64,000 nucleotides of DNA, from contig JYIP02000005.1 of the NCBI GenBank assembly GCA_001051155.2, forward strand, positions 4,650,001-4,714,000. The letters run 5' to 3'. Below the pieces are notes generated by a model, which did no database searches, was not told where the DNA came from, and saw nothing but the letters and a program-made list of their open reading frames with translations. Made by a program: the position numbers and the translations under genes. Every line of letters starts with the position of its first letter. Within the stretch, counting starts at the first letter, position 1. This document shows positions 36,790-49,532 of this stretch, piece after piece. This DNA is from Chrysoporthe austroafricana (lineage: Eukaryota; Ascomycota; Sordariomycetes; Diaporthales; Cryphonectriaceae).

Positions 36790-36857
36790 GAAGTAGGCCT
36801 GACATCTTCCTGTTGACAGACCGACACCGGTTGTCGGTCGGTCGGTCGGCCTACTTC
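36790..36857. repeat. Nested inverted repeat with GGTC tandem units
   Basis: Outer arms GAAGTAGGCC (36790-36799) and GGCCTACTTC (36848-36857) are perfect reverse complements. Inside is a second hairpin, GACCGACA (36819-36826) and TGTCGGTC (36832-36839), with a five-base loop, followed by GGTC tandem units. It could be a small footprint, a structured RNA or a binding site; nothing around decides. Confidence 0.6.
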
Positions 36858-39800
36858 ACTGTCCTCGCAGCATCACCTAACATGGGGTACTGTTGGAGGG
36901 GCGCATATCACCCCAGGGCTTAAGATCCGGTGCAGCCGACCGTGCCGACATACTGAGTTTTCAGGGCATCCCGGGTTTCTTGGACCGCGCGACGGGCAGA
37001 TTGATGAGCAGCTTGCGGCTATCGCTGGTTTCGAAATAGCGGCAGCCCACCTCCGCCCTGCCATCTGCGACACGGACGCTGCTGCAGCCCGTGCTCGCTT
37101 TTCTTCTCCCAGCTCTCTCGTAAGGGGAACCTGATGCGACCGGGTGTCTTCCCCGGAGCATTCGCACCGCTGTCTCCTTGGCCTCAAAAGTCCCGACAAC
37201 CTGGCGGCCTCTGCCGGGCGAAGCAATGCCGCAACGTTCAACGCAGGCACACAAACTCGAACCCTGCGTCTGCGGATTTCCTTCGGCAACTGCAGTGTCA
37301 CCTGCACGGGGGGCCTGTGGTCTCATTGATCATCAGCCTGGCCTCTGCGGGCCACCATCGCACGCCCATGAAACCCGCTCGGTTGGACGAGAAGCGCCGG
37401 ATTTTCTGACTGGTTGGAAAATACCTGCCATTATCTGGCCAACAGGACCTGCTCATTCCGCCTGCAGGTCGTGGGCCACGGGAGCACGAGCTGCGGGTTG
37501 GCCAGAAATTCGGCACTGCAGTGAGTCGGCAGAATGGCCAGCAAGAGGCCCCATAGTGGTGACTTGCATTCTGCAACGACCTGCAGAACCAGGAATAGGA
37601 TCAACAAGGGCCCTAGCCCGACCTGAACAGGCCGCTGTGCCGTGCTGACTCTTAGTGCTTCGGTCACATGGAACATCTCCTGTCTTCCCGTCTCCTCGGT
37701 TCTTGAGCACTTTAGCGTCATACCTCATGTGCCACGCAGATGCAACCTGGGCCTGGGCCGCCTTGACGTCGGGTTTGGGATGAGGCCCGGGCTTGCTGCA
37801 CAGAGACATTGCACTTTTGACAGGCCCTGGCCCGCTTTCTAAGCAATGTGTCAAATTGCGGCGTCACATCTCGAGATATCTCTGACGTCTCTCAATCTCT
37901 TCGTCTCATCTATTTCTCAGCCTTGCAATTTCAAAGCATGTGGCACTAAGCGCTGAGTGGACGTCTTTACGACGCCCTCCGACCCGACGCGGTTGGACTG
38001 GACGGCCCAGGCCCACAGTGCGGTCCGTTCCTGGTCGTCAGTGCGTGGTCGCGGGATCTGGGATGGTGATCCGTGAATCACCTCGTGCTTTGGAACCCAC
38101 CATCTCGGGCGAGGCTCGCCAATGATCGCTCGGCCCCGGGTATGGTGTGGCAGGCGCTGACTACATCGACGGCGAAGGGCCCTTGCGTGGTGCGTGCCTT
38201 GTCCTTGCGACGGTTCCGGAGATTAGTGTCTCGCGACAGCCTCATATGCCTCCCACTCTGCCGCCGGCGACGACGACGTCAAGTGACGTGTGATCATGGT
38301 GCATTGCAGAGAGCCAGCGGCGCTTCGCTTGTGCATGCCGAGGTTCCCTCTGGCGCCTTTCTTTGCAGCTTCGGCTCCTCGACCCTCCAGAACGTCCGCC
38401 TTGCGCAGGCTTGGCAAATTAATTACATCTTTTCCAAGACGATCGTCCTTCCCACCCCCCTCCCGTCTCATTCAACTTGGACAAGTGTCGGAACTACAAT
38501 GCAACTCACTCTGCGCCGGCGCTGTCTCTCCTTCACTAGGCAGACTGTACCCAGCCAATCATCCGCGAGGCGGCCAAATTTGGATAATGAACCGGTCCCG
38601 GATGGCAGGTCTGGGGATTTCACTCTCCTGCGCCGTCGTCTGCTACGCTGTCGCTATGATTACAGCACCGTGGCTGGGACGCATCGCTTCCATTACTTTT
38701 TGGAACCTTCGTTCCTGCAGGGTCTCGGCGCTTAGCTTGGAAACAGAGGTTGGTGACGTTGCGTTGGGCGTGGTGGCAGATGGATTTGGGCCAGACGAAT
38801 TTTGACCCACGACCGCTCGCCTTACAGAACCGGATTGACCGCAACGCTCAGGAAGGGGACCCAGCCCGTATGTCTAGTGAATGCATGGCAATGTCGGAAG
38901 ACCGAAGCCCTGTCATAGCGAGGGACACGGTCGAGGAGCTTCACAGCTTCCCATGACACCAAGGCGGACACGGATAACTGTGTCTGAGACCGCCGAGCCG
39001 TCCCTCCTCGTCAGGAGGCCGACTGCGCTGCCGATAACTGGCGCGCCAACGCTGGCAGACCTCCTTGTACTAGCACGTAGGAGCGCCATGCCGTGCAACG
39101 GTTCACCAGGCTATGCGTTTTTGCCCACCCCCCTTCAAGTAGTCTACTGAGACTTTGTGGCCTGGCTCATGCGACCCCAGCATCTGAGCCCGGCCCAGTC
39201 CATATCAGATGTCAAAGAGGCACCCACATGCCGTAGGTGCGGCGCGGCAGAGCCGTCGGTCCTCAGCTCTCCGGGAAGAGAGGGGGCAGGGTTCCTCGCG
39301 TGGTTTCTCCGTGTCTGTACTACGTAGACCTACCGGATCGGGAACGCACGCCGAGACAAGACAATATCCTCGGTTGAAGGGAGGGGGATTATGTGATGAT
39401 GACTACTGAGCCGCGCCTGCGACTCGGCATGGCAGTCGAGGGCATGATCGGCCATGGTCTTGTCGTCCTTGGATATATTGACCATCCATGAAGCACTTCT
39501 CGTGCGGAATCGCGAAGTGGGAGGCGTCTGGAGCGAGACCTGGTGCCGGTCCCAATTGAGTGCCAACGCGAAGGCGAACGGGATGTCCGCACGTATATTC
39601 GTCACGCGATTGGTGACAACAGCCAAGCAAGTCGGGATGTCGCACGCACGGGCCAGCGGCATCTCTTGTGCTGTGAGCAAGGACATCACATGTTCGGGAG
39701 ACCCTTGGCTCGTCTTCTGTCATGTTCTGAGGGCAATGGCCTTCCGGAGGAGATAACGCGGCACCCATCCTTCGGGTCCGGGAAGAAGGAGGCTGCTGAC

Positions 39801-41527
39801 TGCAGATATGTTAGACCTGCACCTGTTATAGCTCGTAACAAGGTAACACAAACTTCGATAGACAGGTCGCTGCTCGCAAAGAACTGCTAGATAGCTTGAC
39901 ACTCTGACAACTCTGCAGGCTGCTTCTTCCCCGGTGAAAATGGCCTATGTTGTTTCGGTACACGCGCTAAGTATCATTCTCTGGATCTGGCATGGATGCG
40001 AATGCAAGGTGATCTACTGATAAATGTCGAAAAAGAAAGAGGTTTTGCGGGAACATAAACATGATATAATTTGAAGAGGCAGTGGACTCATCAAAACACT
40101 TTTAGGACCCCTAAACATCTCCTGATAATCGACCAGCGAGGTCTGCTAGCTAGGCATTCATCATAAGGGGATAGGTATCCGGGGACCACGAATATATACT
40201 TCATCCCCCCCCCTTCTTTTTTTTTTCAGTTATTCCCTCTTCCTACTATAAATATCCATTCTTCAACAGCATACTCATCTTTCTCCGATGCTCATCATCT
40301 TTGCTGTCTGTCTTTGCCTTGAACTGTATCTGATGAGTGAGTGGGGCTAGGGTTGAGTATACTGACTAATCAACCCTGATCAATTCTCATCCAATCTTCA
40401 CACTGGATCAACCGCGTGCACAGCCGCTGCATGAACACCACACAACTGCAAGTGACTTACATAGTAGACACAACCAGTCCTCTATCTCCTTTCAGTCTTC
40501 AGGCCTAAGAGCCGCTCACATCACATGCGTTCGCCAATGCAATGAGCCCGGTCTTGTCCTCGGGCATTGGCGGGCGAGCCCTCAGAGTCCTCACAGGATC
40601 GAACCGAAGAAGCTGGCCAGCCCCATTTCGACGCCACGGCATATGGCGACTAGGCCATTGGCGTAGCATCACTTCAAAATGGGAGGCTCTTGATCACAGT
40701 GTCGCCCATGCAAACCTTCGAGCTCGGCCACGGGCGGCGGATTGGCATGTGGGTGGCCAGCCACGTACTTGGATAGAAGAGCTAAAGTGCTGTGAGATCT
40801 TTCAGAGGCTTGCATGACACAAGTGTGTCTACAAATTGACGCTATCCTATCGCTGACTAGGATATAGATCAAATACACCATTACTATAGGAGAAACACCT
40901 GTGCTCCTGATCTAGGCGGCTATGTCAAAACTGAGTATCAGGCAAGGAAGAGTGTATACGAAGAGAAAACTGGCATCAAAACTTTTCTGGAAGGCTGTGG
41001 CACGCCCAGGCCACTCGTTATTGTTTACTCGAGAGACTGCGTCCCTAAGGACGACGAGTTTTGGCCCGAAATCAGCGTCCTGCGTGACTTTGCAGGTGCC
41101 ATCACCGAGGGGCATGAAGTCAGCGAAACTCACTCCCTGCCTTCCTCCGCCATTCTAATGTTGTCTGTTTGAATAGGATGTCTCTGGTAAGAGGTGGTCT
41201 TCAAAAGATATTCGGCCGGTCGAGATCATTGTAGTAATGTAGGTTGAGCAAGTTTGCAGTTCTCTAGAACAATGGACTACACTGCCTTGCGAAGAGATTG
41301 ATCTGTGTATTTGCTGATTGCATCTTAGGTCGCGTTTTCCTATAATATCCAGGACCCTGCCGAGCCGTGGGTGCGTTTCCATTTCATCATCCAGTTGATC
41401 TGTCACACGGAGGCTGTAATGCTAGCGCCTATATCATACATTCTATTGTTGTGCTGTCTTCTTTCCTAAGGCTTATCGTCTCCCTCAACCGGAAAGACAA
41501 GAGAGTGCTAATGTCTTGATTTTACAG

Positions 41528-42730
41528 CATATCACATGCTCACTAGCCAACCGCGCGATGTGGAACAATGGTCAAGGCTACCTCCGGAAGGGCCACCATG
41601 TCTACGCGCAGAACGAGAATCTGGCTGAGGGATACCAGGGGTGGCGGCTGTCGAACCGCAGACCGGGCGCCAACGTGCAATATCAAATACCCTCGATCCT
41701 CTTGCCACATTTTGTAAGTCTTCAAAAAGGACAATATCTCCCTTTGGGTTGTTTCGAGACGAATTCTCCTTGTTTGGTGTGATTGTGGCTCCGAAAGACA
41801 AGGTCTTTCGATACAGCTTTCAGAAATAATTCTCTCTCTATTCTTATTTTTCCTTCTCAACGAAGAAGTAATTGGATACCTCTAACAATCTAATAGAAGC
41901 CGAGTGCGGAGGGCGCGTTCGTGGCCAACAGAGACCATTGGAGGAGTACCACCTTTCGCTCTCGTCTGATCGAAATTATGAGCAATGAACTTGCAGTTCC
42001 CTCAGTCCCACCATGGGATGGATTGAGACCACAAAGGACCCAGAGAGCCTGTGCCGACATAGTCGAGTCATTGCAAACAGGCTTACTGAACCCTGCAAAA
42101 GAAAGTATGGGCTATCCTGCGCTCTCGGACGGGGTTGGCAACTTTATTCCGACCTACGACGCAGTTCGCAAGGCCTTGAAAGCTGGCGATCCAGCCATAG
42201 AGAAGTGGGCTCTCGCTCGTTTAGACAATAACGCAGATATGGTGACGACCGTGGGGGGGTCTTTAAGACCAAACCGGAGAAGGCCTGGAGATCGCCCTAG
42301 GCCAATCACGGGTCAGACCGAAAATCAAGCGATCGGGAAGGCAGCCTGGGAATTCGCGAGGACGCTTTCAAAAGGTCGGCGTGAGGCTTCTGACTGGTCA
42401 ACTTCTCCGCGGCCGGGGATGAGAGACCTGGCAAACGGTGAAGCACCACGGAGGACTATCAATTCGGCTTCGAATGAGTTGACCAGGCTCCGACGAGGGG
42501 CGCTCCCCAACAGAGGAAGATCGTCCGCAAATTTTGCTTGCCCGTTGATAGGAGTCATGAACCCGGCATGGAATGCTCTCGCCAGGCGGAACGACAACAT
42601 CCAGACCGAGGAGCCAAGTTCAAAGAGCTCAATGAGTCATGATCAAGCGATGGAAGGAAACAAGCCAAGCCGAGAATATGCGTCTTTCCGGAGAATAGCG
42701 CTCCCCAGCCGTGACCGGGAACATGGCTGA
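41528..42730 (+). CDS. Spliced gene for an unknown protein (5' end not determined)
   Basis: Two open stretches are joined in frame by a textbook intron: donor GTAAGT at 41714, branch-like CTAAC and acceptor TAATAG ending 41896. A second textbook acceptor (GCTAATG...TTTTACAG, ending 41527) sits just before the first stretch, so at least one more exon lies upstream. The visible product is 62 plus 277 residues, ending in TGA at 42728-42730. It is rich in Arg, Asn, Ser and Pro (for example MWNNGQGYLRKGHHVY; PTYDAVRKALKAGDPAIEKW) with no signal peptide, membrane segment or domain I recognise. The in-frame ATG at 41561 could be an internal start. It stands alone in gene-poor, AT-richer DNA. A lineage-specific gene or a decaying one are both possible. 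Confidence 0.4.
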
Positions 42731-45700
42731 AGATACCCAAATCGTCAAGCAGCGGCAAGATGGCGCTGGATTCTGAGTTGTTTGCATCGAGGCAGGGTGT
42801 AGATTTTTCCCTCGTCCGCCGGAATTAGGGCGAGGAGAGGCTACATAGGTGGCGAGAGATAGAAAGCTGGACGCCGCAGGCGCAAAATGAGTGACGTCGA
42901 AACATATTGCGCGAAGACAGATAGATCATAGACGAAGCCGCATTCAGAACGCACAACGACCGCCCATGCATCTCGAGGAGCAAGCACTTGATGTCTGTGG
43001 GATTATTGCTACCATGGAACACTCAGCTTGTGGCGTTGTGACATTTTTTCAGCCATCAATTTGGTACCAGTCCATCCACGGGATAAGCCCTTGGCTGTGA
43101 GAGGATCTCATGTCTTTGGCGTGACCTTCTGGAATCCATTTTCCGGGTGTTGAGCGATTTGGAATATCGTGTCTAAGGGAACGCCTGGGCCGCCTTTATT
43201 CAAACACTAAGTTTAGTTACTGTATTCTGTCTAGAAGAATTCGCGCAAAGTACCGGATGAGAGAACTAGTAGTCGCGCTGAGCACCCATGATAAAAGAAG
43301 ACAGTCTCGCATGGAAGGCCAAGGACTGACAGAACGAGAATATCCCACACAACATGCAAGGTCTTTTCCGCTCGGGAAAAACAATAAAGAGAAAGAAAAG
43401 GGAAACGATTATTATTATAATTTGATGAAGAATAAAAAGAACAAGAAGTCCCGCCTATTTACATTTCTTTGAATTCTATAATCAAATTAGCAATTAATAA
43501 GCATTGTAAAATTGTGGCTAGCACTAGGAACTGGCGCGGTGCATAGAATTCTCCCACAAAAAGTTGCTTACGATTCCGCTGCCCTGGGAAATCGAACTGA
43601 AGCTCCGTGAAGTTGTTCAAAGGCTGGTCAGGCAAGCGCTGAACAGATATAGCTGACAGATTAACCGACCGCTCTGCTAAACAACCTCAGGTGACAGACC
43701 TGGCCTTTAGTTACGCTTATAGCGTCAGTCAGTCGCGTCCTCGGTTATTCACTGCAGCTCCACCAACATCAGTGAAAACGCAACTGACTACATATGCTAA
43801 GAATAATTATACATGACCCATTCCTAACCGTAACAATGTTTCCGCCTCGCGTTCAGCAGGCGCTTACGGCCGGTGACGCTCGACCGCATAGGGTGAAACG
43901 CAGCTCACAAGCCATGACAAATTCCGACGCTGTTCTACAATACAATCTGGCGACTGCCTACTCGGAAGAGCAAAAGCTATATGACTTGCACACAACACGC
44001 GGAGAGTACCGTGGATTTCTGGGTTGTTTTGATTAGTATCCATTGCTCCCAGGCGACCCGAGCCAGACTGCCGTCACAGCTCCCTCAAGCTCGCAGACCC
44101 GAAACAATGAGGACTGATGTGATGTATGCCCTCTAAGCGCCAAATCTGAGCCTGAAAGCTGCCATCCATGGGTTCTATGCTTGTCTAAGGGTGTACAGCA
44201 ACTTGGCTGCCCGGCCTCAAAAGGAAGCTCGGAATGATTCCGCTCCACGCGGACAAGAACATCCTCCTGGACTATTGGTAAACCATTATCAATCACTCGG
44301 TCTTCTGGAGTGCGAGCAGGCTGCGTTGTCTCAGATAATCCACCAGTAGCCCTCCTCCGAATGGCGCACAGCACCAGGTGGTGAGCTTTATGTATGCAGA
44401 ACCACTCGAGAGTCTTGCAGTCGTAATGTGGGCGAAAACGGATCGGATACTAGAGGGATGGAGAGCCTCAAGAGGAGCCTGAAGCGGCCCGAGCCCCGGT
44501 TATGCAAGCAATCAATTCACAAGAGTCTATAATTTGGCAATTTTGCCTCCACAGCTCTGTTGACGGGCGCTGTACACTAATTTCTATGATAATTATTGTG
44601 AACACGTATTCACAACTTGGGCGAGCTCTCATGAGGCGCTTCGCTATGTCTTCTAGGCTCCCACTATCTGCGTACTTCTGTTCTGCGCGAGGCCCTCCAG
44701 CTTTAGTAAATTGGGGGCCGAAGAGTCTGGCCTTTCTGCAGCCCTTCTCTTATGGTGTGCCGGTTTTCACGAAGGATGGCACACTTCGCCTGGTGGAGCC
44801 GAAGATGGGGAGCACAGCTTGATGACCGCATACATAATCATGCAAGCAATCATCCGCGCATCGTCTATTGGTCCTGTGGCTGTTGAGTGCCCGCGCTATT
44901 GGCTAGTCTGTGTATTGTTCAGCCACGTAGCCAGCACCCTAGGTCGCAGCCTGGTGGGGATGTTTCTTCAGACTTAAGAACCAAGACATATACACTGCAT
45001 TATCACATTGCAACCGTTACGCGGGTGCGATCTGCTGAGAGAAACGACCTGACCGAAGATTGTCGTGTGCGAGTGTCAAGGCCTGTCCCCCGCGATCCGT
45101 TCGATCCAGCTCATTGCGAGGTGGCGACTGTGCCTTTCGCATGCGTGGCTGCTGTACGACAAGCGACCTATAAGCATGGGCGTGCCATGCTATATCCGGC
45201 CACACCCTCAAGAACAAAGCCTTAAGCCTGAGAGAGCGGGGGCATGAGATCCTTTCCTGCCGGTGGGCACGCATATGTCAAGCGGTAAGAGAGGTATAGC
45301 ATCATTAAAGCACGCGTGGACCAATACTGCGCCTGCAGATCACGCAATGCCGGTGGTGTGGCCGACCCAAGGACAGCCAAACCCAGGCTAGTATCATACA
45401 CCTCTTCGATGAAGACTGCAGCCCCCAGCGGGGGGCGAAAAAAAAAAATAAAACAAAAATAAACGCGCTGGACACATGGCAACTGGTTGCTCTTCCGAGC
45501 CTGAGCTGAAACTCACCAAGGAGTTATTGCCGCTGGAGACCTCGCCGGTGCATCCAGCTCTTGGGCCAAGATGCTATCGTGACTGTACGCGCATCGAAGT
45601 CGAGAATGGCCTGGCGGCTATGTGCTATTTCCGTTGAGTGAAACAATCCTGGCGTCAAACACGTCGATGGCCTTGAACAATGAAGCGCTACGCTCAGGAT

Positions 45701-46209
45701 TGTAGTGTATAGCGTTCCAAGGTTTTTGATGCCTGGGGAGGCGCGCGGCTTCTCATCTCAAACCAAATACACAGGATATTACCTTGTACACCGCGTCGCT
45801 GAGGATGGTGACATTTCACGAGGTCCAGCAGCGAGAGGAATACCCCAAGGGCTAGCCTTCTCCCCGTGTATGATCTTAATAAACCGCCGTGGTCAGATGC
45901 CTTGGCTTTACATAATTAATGAAATCGCTTCATCGGTCAGACGGTTTATGAACAGAATCGGGTTTCGATCATTGGCTGGAAATAAGAGAGTGAAGGAGGG
46001 CAAAGGCGAACACGGTTCCGAAGCGCGTGATTCTGCAATGTAACTTATGACAGCGCTGTGTGGTGTGCAAATGTAGAGGCCCAACAGAGACGGGTCTTGG
46101 ACTCGAGTCTAGAAGTGATTGGATACATGGAGCAACATGTTCTATGTGAACTCAACTCGGCCCCCTGTGCGGTGGGCATGGAGGTTCGGCTGGGCCAACC
46201 ATTGGACGT
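42731..46209. other. AT-richer region with no confident gene
   Basis: About 3.5 kb. Small frames at 43839-44036 plus (MFPPRVQQALTAGDARPHRV) and 44033-44374 minus show ordinary codons but no domain. Around 43380-43510 the DNA is strongly A/T-rich. A tRNA-like relic is at about 43588-43690 on the minus strand. Confidence 0.4.
43585..43690 (-). other. tRNA-like relic (A box and imperfect B box)
   Basis: Read on the minus strand, TAGCAGAGCGG fits the pol III A box (TRGYNNARNNG) and is followed about 80 bases later by GTTCGATTTCC, one base off the B box. A D-stem (CAGA...TCTG) can be drawn, but the acceptor and T stems do not pair, so a working tRNA is not supported. It may be a tRNA pseudogene or the head of an old tRNA-derived SINE. 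Confidence 0.25.
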
Positions 46210-47155
46210 CTAAGCCAGCTTCGTGCTTCCTCCACCAGGATGGGGGACCACCCGACGATATAATTGGGCATATTGGCAAGCGCAGAAGGGGGAGGGTGGC
46301 CTCGGGTCCTGCGAGTCAGTGCTGCCCGCCCGGTTCCGAGAGACTTGTTCCCGTTTGGGCCGACTCGCCCACGTGGCCCTAGGTGATACGACGCCGTCTC
46401 GACCGTCAAAAAAAGGTTCCCTTAGCATCAGCAGCCGCGGTGCGGCGGGGCCAGAGCCTGACGTGTCAGAAGCAGCGCGACAGGCTCGGCGGCAAGCCTG
46501 GCTGGCGTGTATGTGTGCGCGTGGGGCCGGGCGTGGGATCGAGCCAACGGGCCGGCGGCTGTGGCCGGCCACGTCCGGGACGCTGTTGGTCCCAAGACCG
46601 AATAGCGGGCCACTGAGGGAGCGCAGGATCCGTGTGCCTAGGTCGGCAACGGCGCAGCTGGGGATCTCGACATCGCGACGCACTGAACCATGCCCTCCTC
46701 CGCCAGCCCGCGCAGCCCACGAGGCGTCCTCGATGGCGGACCTGGCACCGAGGTCAGTCCGATCCAGCTTACCGCCCGGGCGGAGGATCACGGACAGGTT
46801 CAGCAGCGCCAGGTATGCGTCGTCATCAGGATCTCGTTATCCTATGGACATTCGGCTCGAAGCGCACGGCCGGGGTAAGGGGCGCAAGAGCCTCGGGGGC
46901 CTCGACCTCAACGACTGGCCCGGTGCGTCAGGCTGAGGTGCCGCACATGGCGCGCGCTCCGTAGCGTTGGCAAGATTCTGAGCCGATGCTGTCGAGGTCT
47001 CGAGTGCCCCCTGTAGTTTGAGGCCTGATCAGGACAGGAGGAAGCAGCCACTCGACAGCCACGACGAAGACGAAGCTGAAGCTCGACGCCCAGACGGGGG
47101 CATATCCCCGCGTTCGAGAACCTGGTGTGGAGGTCTGTCTATTCTGGGACCACAT
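46210..47155 (-). pseudogene. Possible eroded gene, unknown product
   Basis: Reading leftwards from 47155, one frame encodes a hydrophobic segment (SFSFVFVVAVEWLLPPVLI), meets TGA near 46934, and continues as GPVVEVEAPEALAPLTPAVR, FEPNVHRI. About there the frame shifts and another frame continues with DDDAYLALLNLSVILRPGGK, LDRTDLGARSAIEDASW for over 100 codons. Third codon positions in this reading are mostly G or C, as in the real genes of the window, which favours this strand over the equally long plus-strand frame (46223-46936). The picture is one gene broken by a stop and a frameshift; unrecognised introns are the alternative. No family recognised. Confidence 0.25.
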
Positions 47156-49532
47156 CGAAACTGAGGCGCGATAGGAATTCTATTGTCCATATAGTCAAGG
47201 GGAGCGGGAGGCGCTTGGCTGATCGGCGCTTAGGTAAACGGCGAGGGCCGTCAACCTGCAGATGACAAGTCGGCGTACAAATATGTTGGTCAAGACTCCT
47301 GATCCGGAGAGTGCCTGCTGAGACGAACTGACCACCAGACTCGTTCAAATCTGCGAGAAAAAGTCCAAGTCGTTGTCGTCTACCCGTATCGTCCTGTGTG
47401 TGTCCACTCTAGTCGTTGACTCGCTGCCCCCCTTGATCGCGGCCCTTTCCGGCTGTGGCATCCTTGTTGGTATTACGTTTTCGTTCTTCTTCTCTACCCC
47501 TCGAGCCCAGAGCGGCTGCGTCAGCCCGCAGTTCTCCTCAGGGCTGTGGCGACAGCCGCTTGGTGAGAGTACGAAGTCTTGATCTCCGTGCGACGTGCTG
47601 AGGTCGAGACGAGCGACGTGGTTGGAGGACGCCGTCCCGGATGAGTAAGCCGCCCCGTCCAATGAGGCCGCGCCTCGCAGGGTGGCACGGTGGTTGTTCT
47701 CCATTGCAAGGTTGCTAAGAATAGCGAAGCGCGCTGTGTGCCGGGCCCATCTAACGTGCATCCCCACAGGCCCAATCACGTCTGAGCTACACCCAGCGGT
47801 GCCCATCACAGCGGCTACAGAGGACAGGGCCCAGGGCCCCTGGCAGTAGTCGACAGGGGGTGCGTCTTCCAGAAGTGCGTGCCCTTCTTCGCCCTCTACC
47901 AACCCTCTCAGCCTGTCTCTGTCGCCTGCGATCACCTCTTTCGCTCGCTCCGTCGTTCCGTCGCTCTCCTCCTCCCGCCGTCTGGCCAGCCTCTCCTTGC
48001 GAGCATACGAGGCGCACCGTGCGTCGCATCCACTACCTCCAGGCCCTAGAGGAACCCTGCCTGGAGCCGCCGCCTAAATCTACTTATACATATATACATC
48101 TGAACGAGGGCACGAGAGACAACATATACCACCAGCCACGCCGCAGACAGGGCTGCAGAGTACACAATTCACAATTGTGGGCACCGCAGGGGAGATTCTG
48201 CCCTACGAGCGAGAGCGTGCCTATCACATGCGACAATCTGCCACTGAATCTGACCAGCAAGGCACCTTGAATCCTTCCAATAACCCTCCAGTAGTCGGAG
48301 ATTTCCAGGCGCTTACCGGAGCCGTGTAAGTCCTCTTCTGTCCTCTGCTCGCGCCCCCCCCCGGCCACTATAACCCCCTCGTCCTCGTCTCTTCCGACCA
48401 CGACCTGGACCCTGCCTGCAAACACCTCTCTGTCTTCCTGTCCACCCCGTGTGGATCAAGGTCCGTCCGCTCTCGAGGGCCCCCGCGCAGCACGACAGCG
48501 GCAGCGACAGCGAGCGCACTGCCGTACCCACCTGCCCGGAACTCGCTGGCTGCACTTCGAGCTGACACTAAGGCATCTCCCAGCACAAGCGCGGCCGCCC
48601 GTCCAATTGCACGCCGTCCACGTCGAGAGGCTCTCTCCATCGTGGCCCCTCTCCCCTGCCGCTGCTCTTGCAGACACCCCCTCCAGGTCGTCTTGGACGT
48701 GGCCGTTCCGCCGGGCCAGGGCAGTCAGGAGGCGCCTATCCTGTTCTCCCACCGGGTGCGCACCGCCCGCGAGCGACCTGGCCGTCTTCAACAGGCGCCC
48801 GCGAACCCTCCCTCCCGTGTGCTGGACCGCACGTCCTGACTGGTGGTGAGTCCCCCAGCCCTCTCTCCTGCGCCCGAAGCGCCAGCTCACCCACAATACA
48901 CAGAGGCGCGACAGCACTGGCTGGAAGCAGTCGACCGGGCACCACAAGGCCGAAACATCCCCCTGTCGCTCGATCCGCGTCTTCGGGTTCGACTTGGACC
49001 CATTCCACCACCTCCTCCTCCCTTGTCGCGGAAACACACGCGCAGGCTAGGTTGTCAGGAGCTTAGTTTGTGGACCCGCCCTCTGGGCATACACCCCTTT
49101 GCCGCCTGACTGACGGCCTGCATCCTGTCGCATCCCACCTCGCCCACTTTGGCCTGCATCTTTGCCGCCGTCAAGTGGCCTGCCTGCGCCTACCTGCCCG
49201 GACCGCATATATCCTCGTCCAGCCCGCCGTCACCCACCCGCCGTCCCCTTCTCTTCCCCTCCCCTCCAACTGCCGGACTTTGACTCTTGCTCTGCCTCCG
49301 GGGCGAAGTCGAACTAGTCAGTGCAGCTCTCAGCGGGCAGCATCCCGAGTCATTCGCTTGACTTGACGGCCGACTCAATATCCTAACTGACCGACTGACC
49401 GACTGACCGACTGACCGACCGACCGACTGACTGGCGCCTTGTCACACACCCTCCCGTCGGTCCAGCCCGTCTGCTCTACACCACCGGCCGTGTTCTGCCG
49501 TCACATATCACAATATCCCAACACCACCACAC
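47156..49532. other. Upstream region of the gene at 49533; no confident gene
   Basis: About 2.4 kb. A minus frame at 47345-47935 and a plus frame at 47373-47582 overlap; neither shows a domain. From 48300 to 49500 the plus strand is CT-rich, as in long fungal leaders, with a GACT/GACC microsatellite just before the start codon of the next gene. Confidence 0.45.
49386..49433 (+). repeat. CTGACCGA microsatellite
   Basis: Tandem ACTGACCG / ACCG units over about 48 bases, some 100 bases upstream of the start codon at 49533, so probably within its promoter or 5' leader. Confidence 0.85.

Larger units (their letters stand above)
31111..41527. other. About 10 kb upstream of hapB without a confident gene
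   Basis: The largest gene-poor stretch of the window. Long frames here (35166-36212 plus, 348 codons; 36873-37307 minus) have chance-like composition. A minus frame at 39330-39689 has more ordinary codon use but no domain. A frame at 40862-41160 (reading KTGIKTFLEGCGTPRPLVIV) could be an upstream exon of the gene at 41528. T-rich tract at 34725-34795 and G runs at 33520 and 33876. Probably long regulatory and leader DNA of hapB, decayed sequence and possible non-coding transcripts. Confidence 0.45.

Noticed and set aside
39330..39756. Overlapping frames on both strands with ordinary codons
   Set aside because: Neither strand gives a start, splice site or domain that would choose between them.
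46223..46936. 237-codon plus-strand frame
   Set aside because: Third positions are not G/C-biased in this frame, while the minus strand shows the bias; treated as the shadow of a relic gene.
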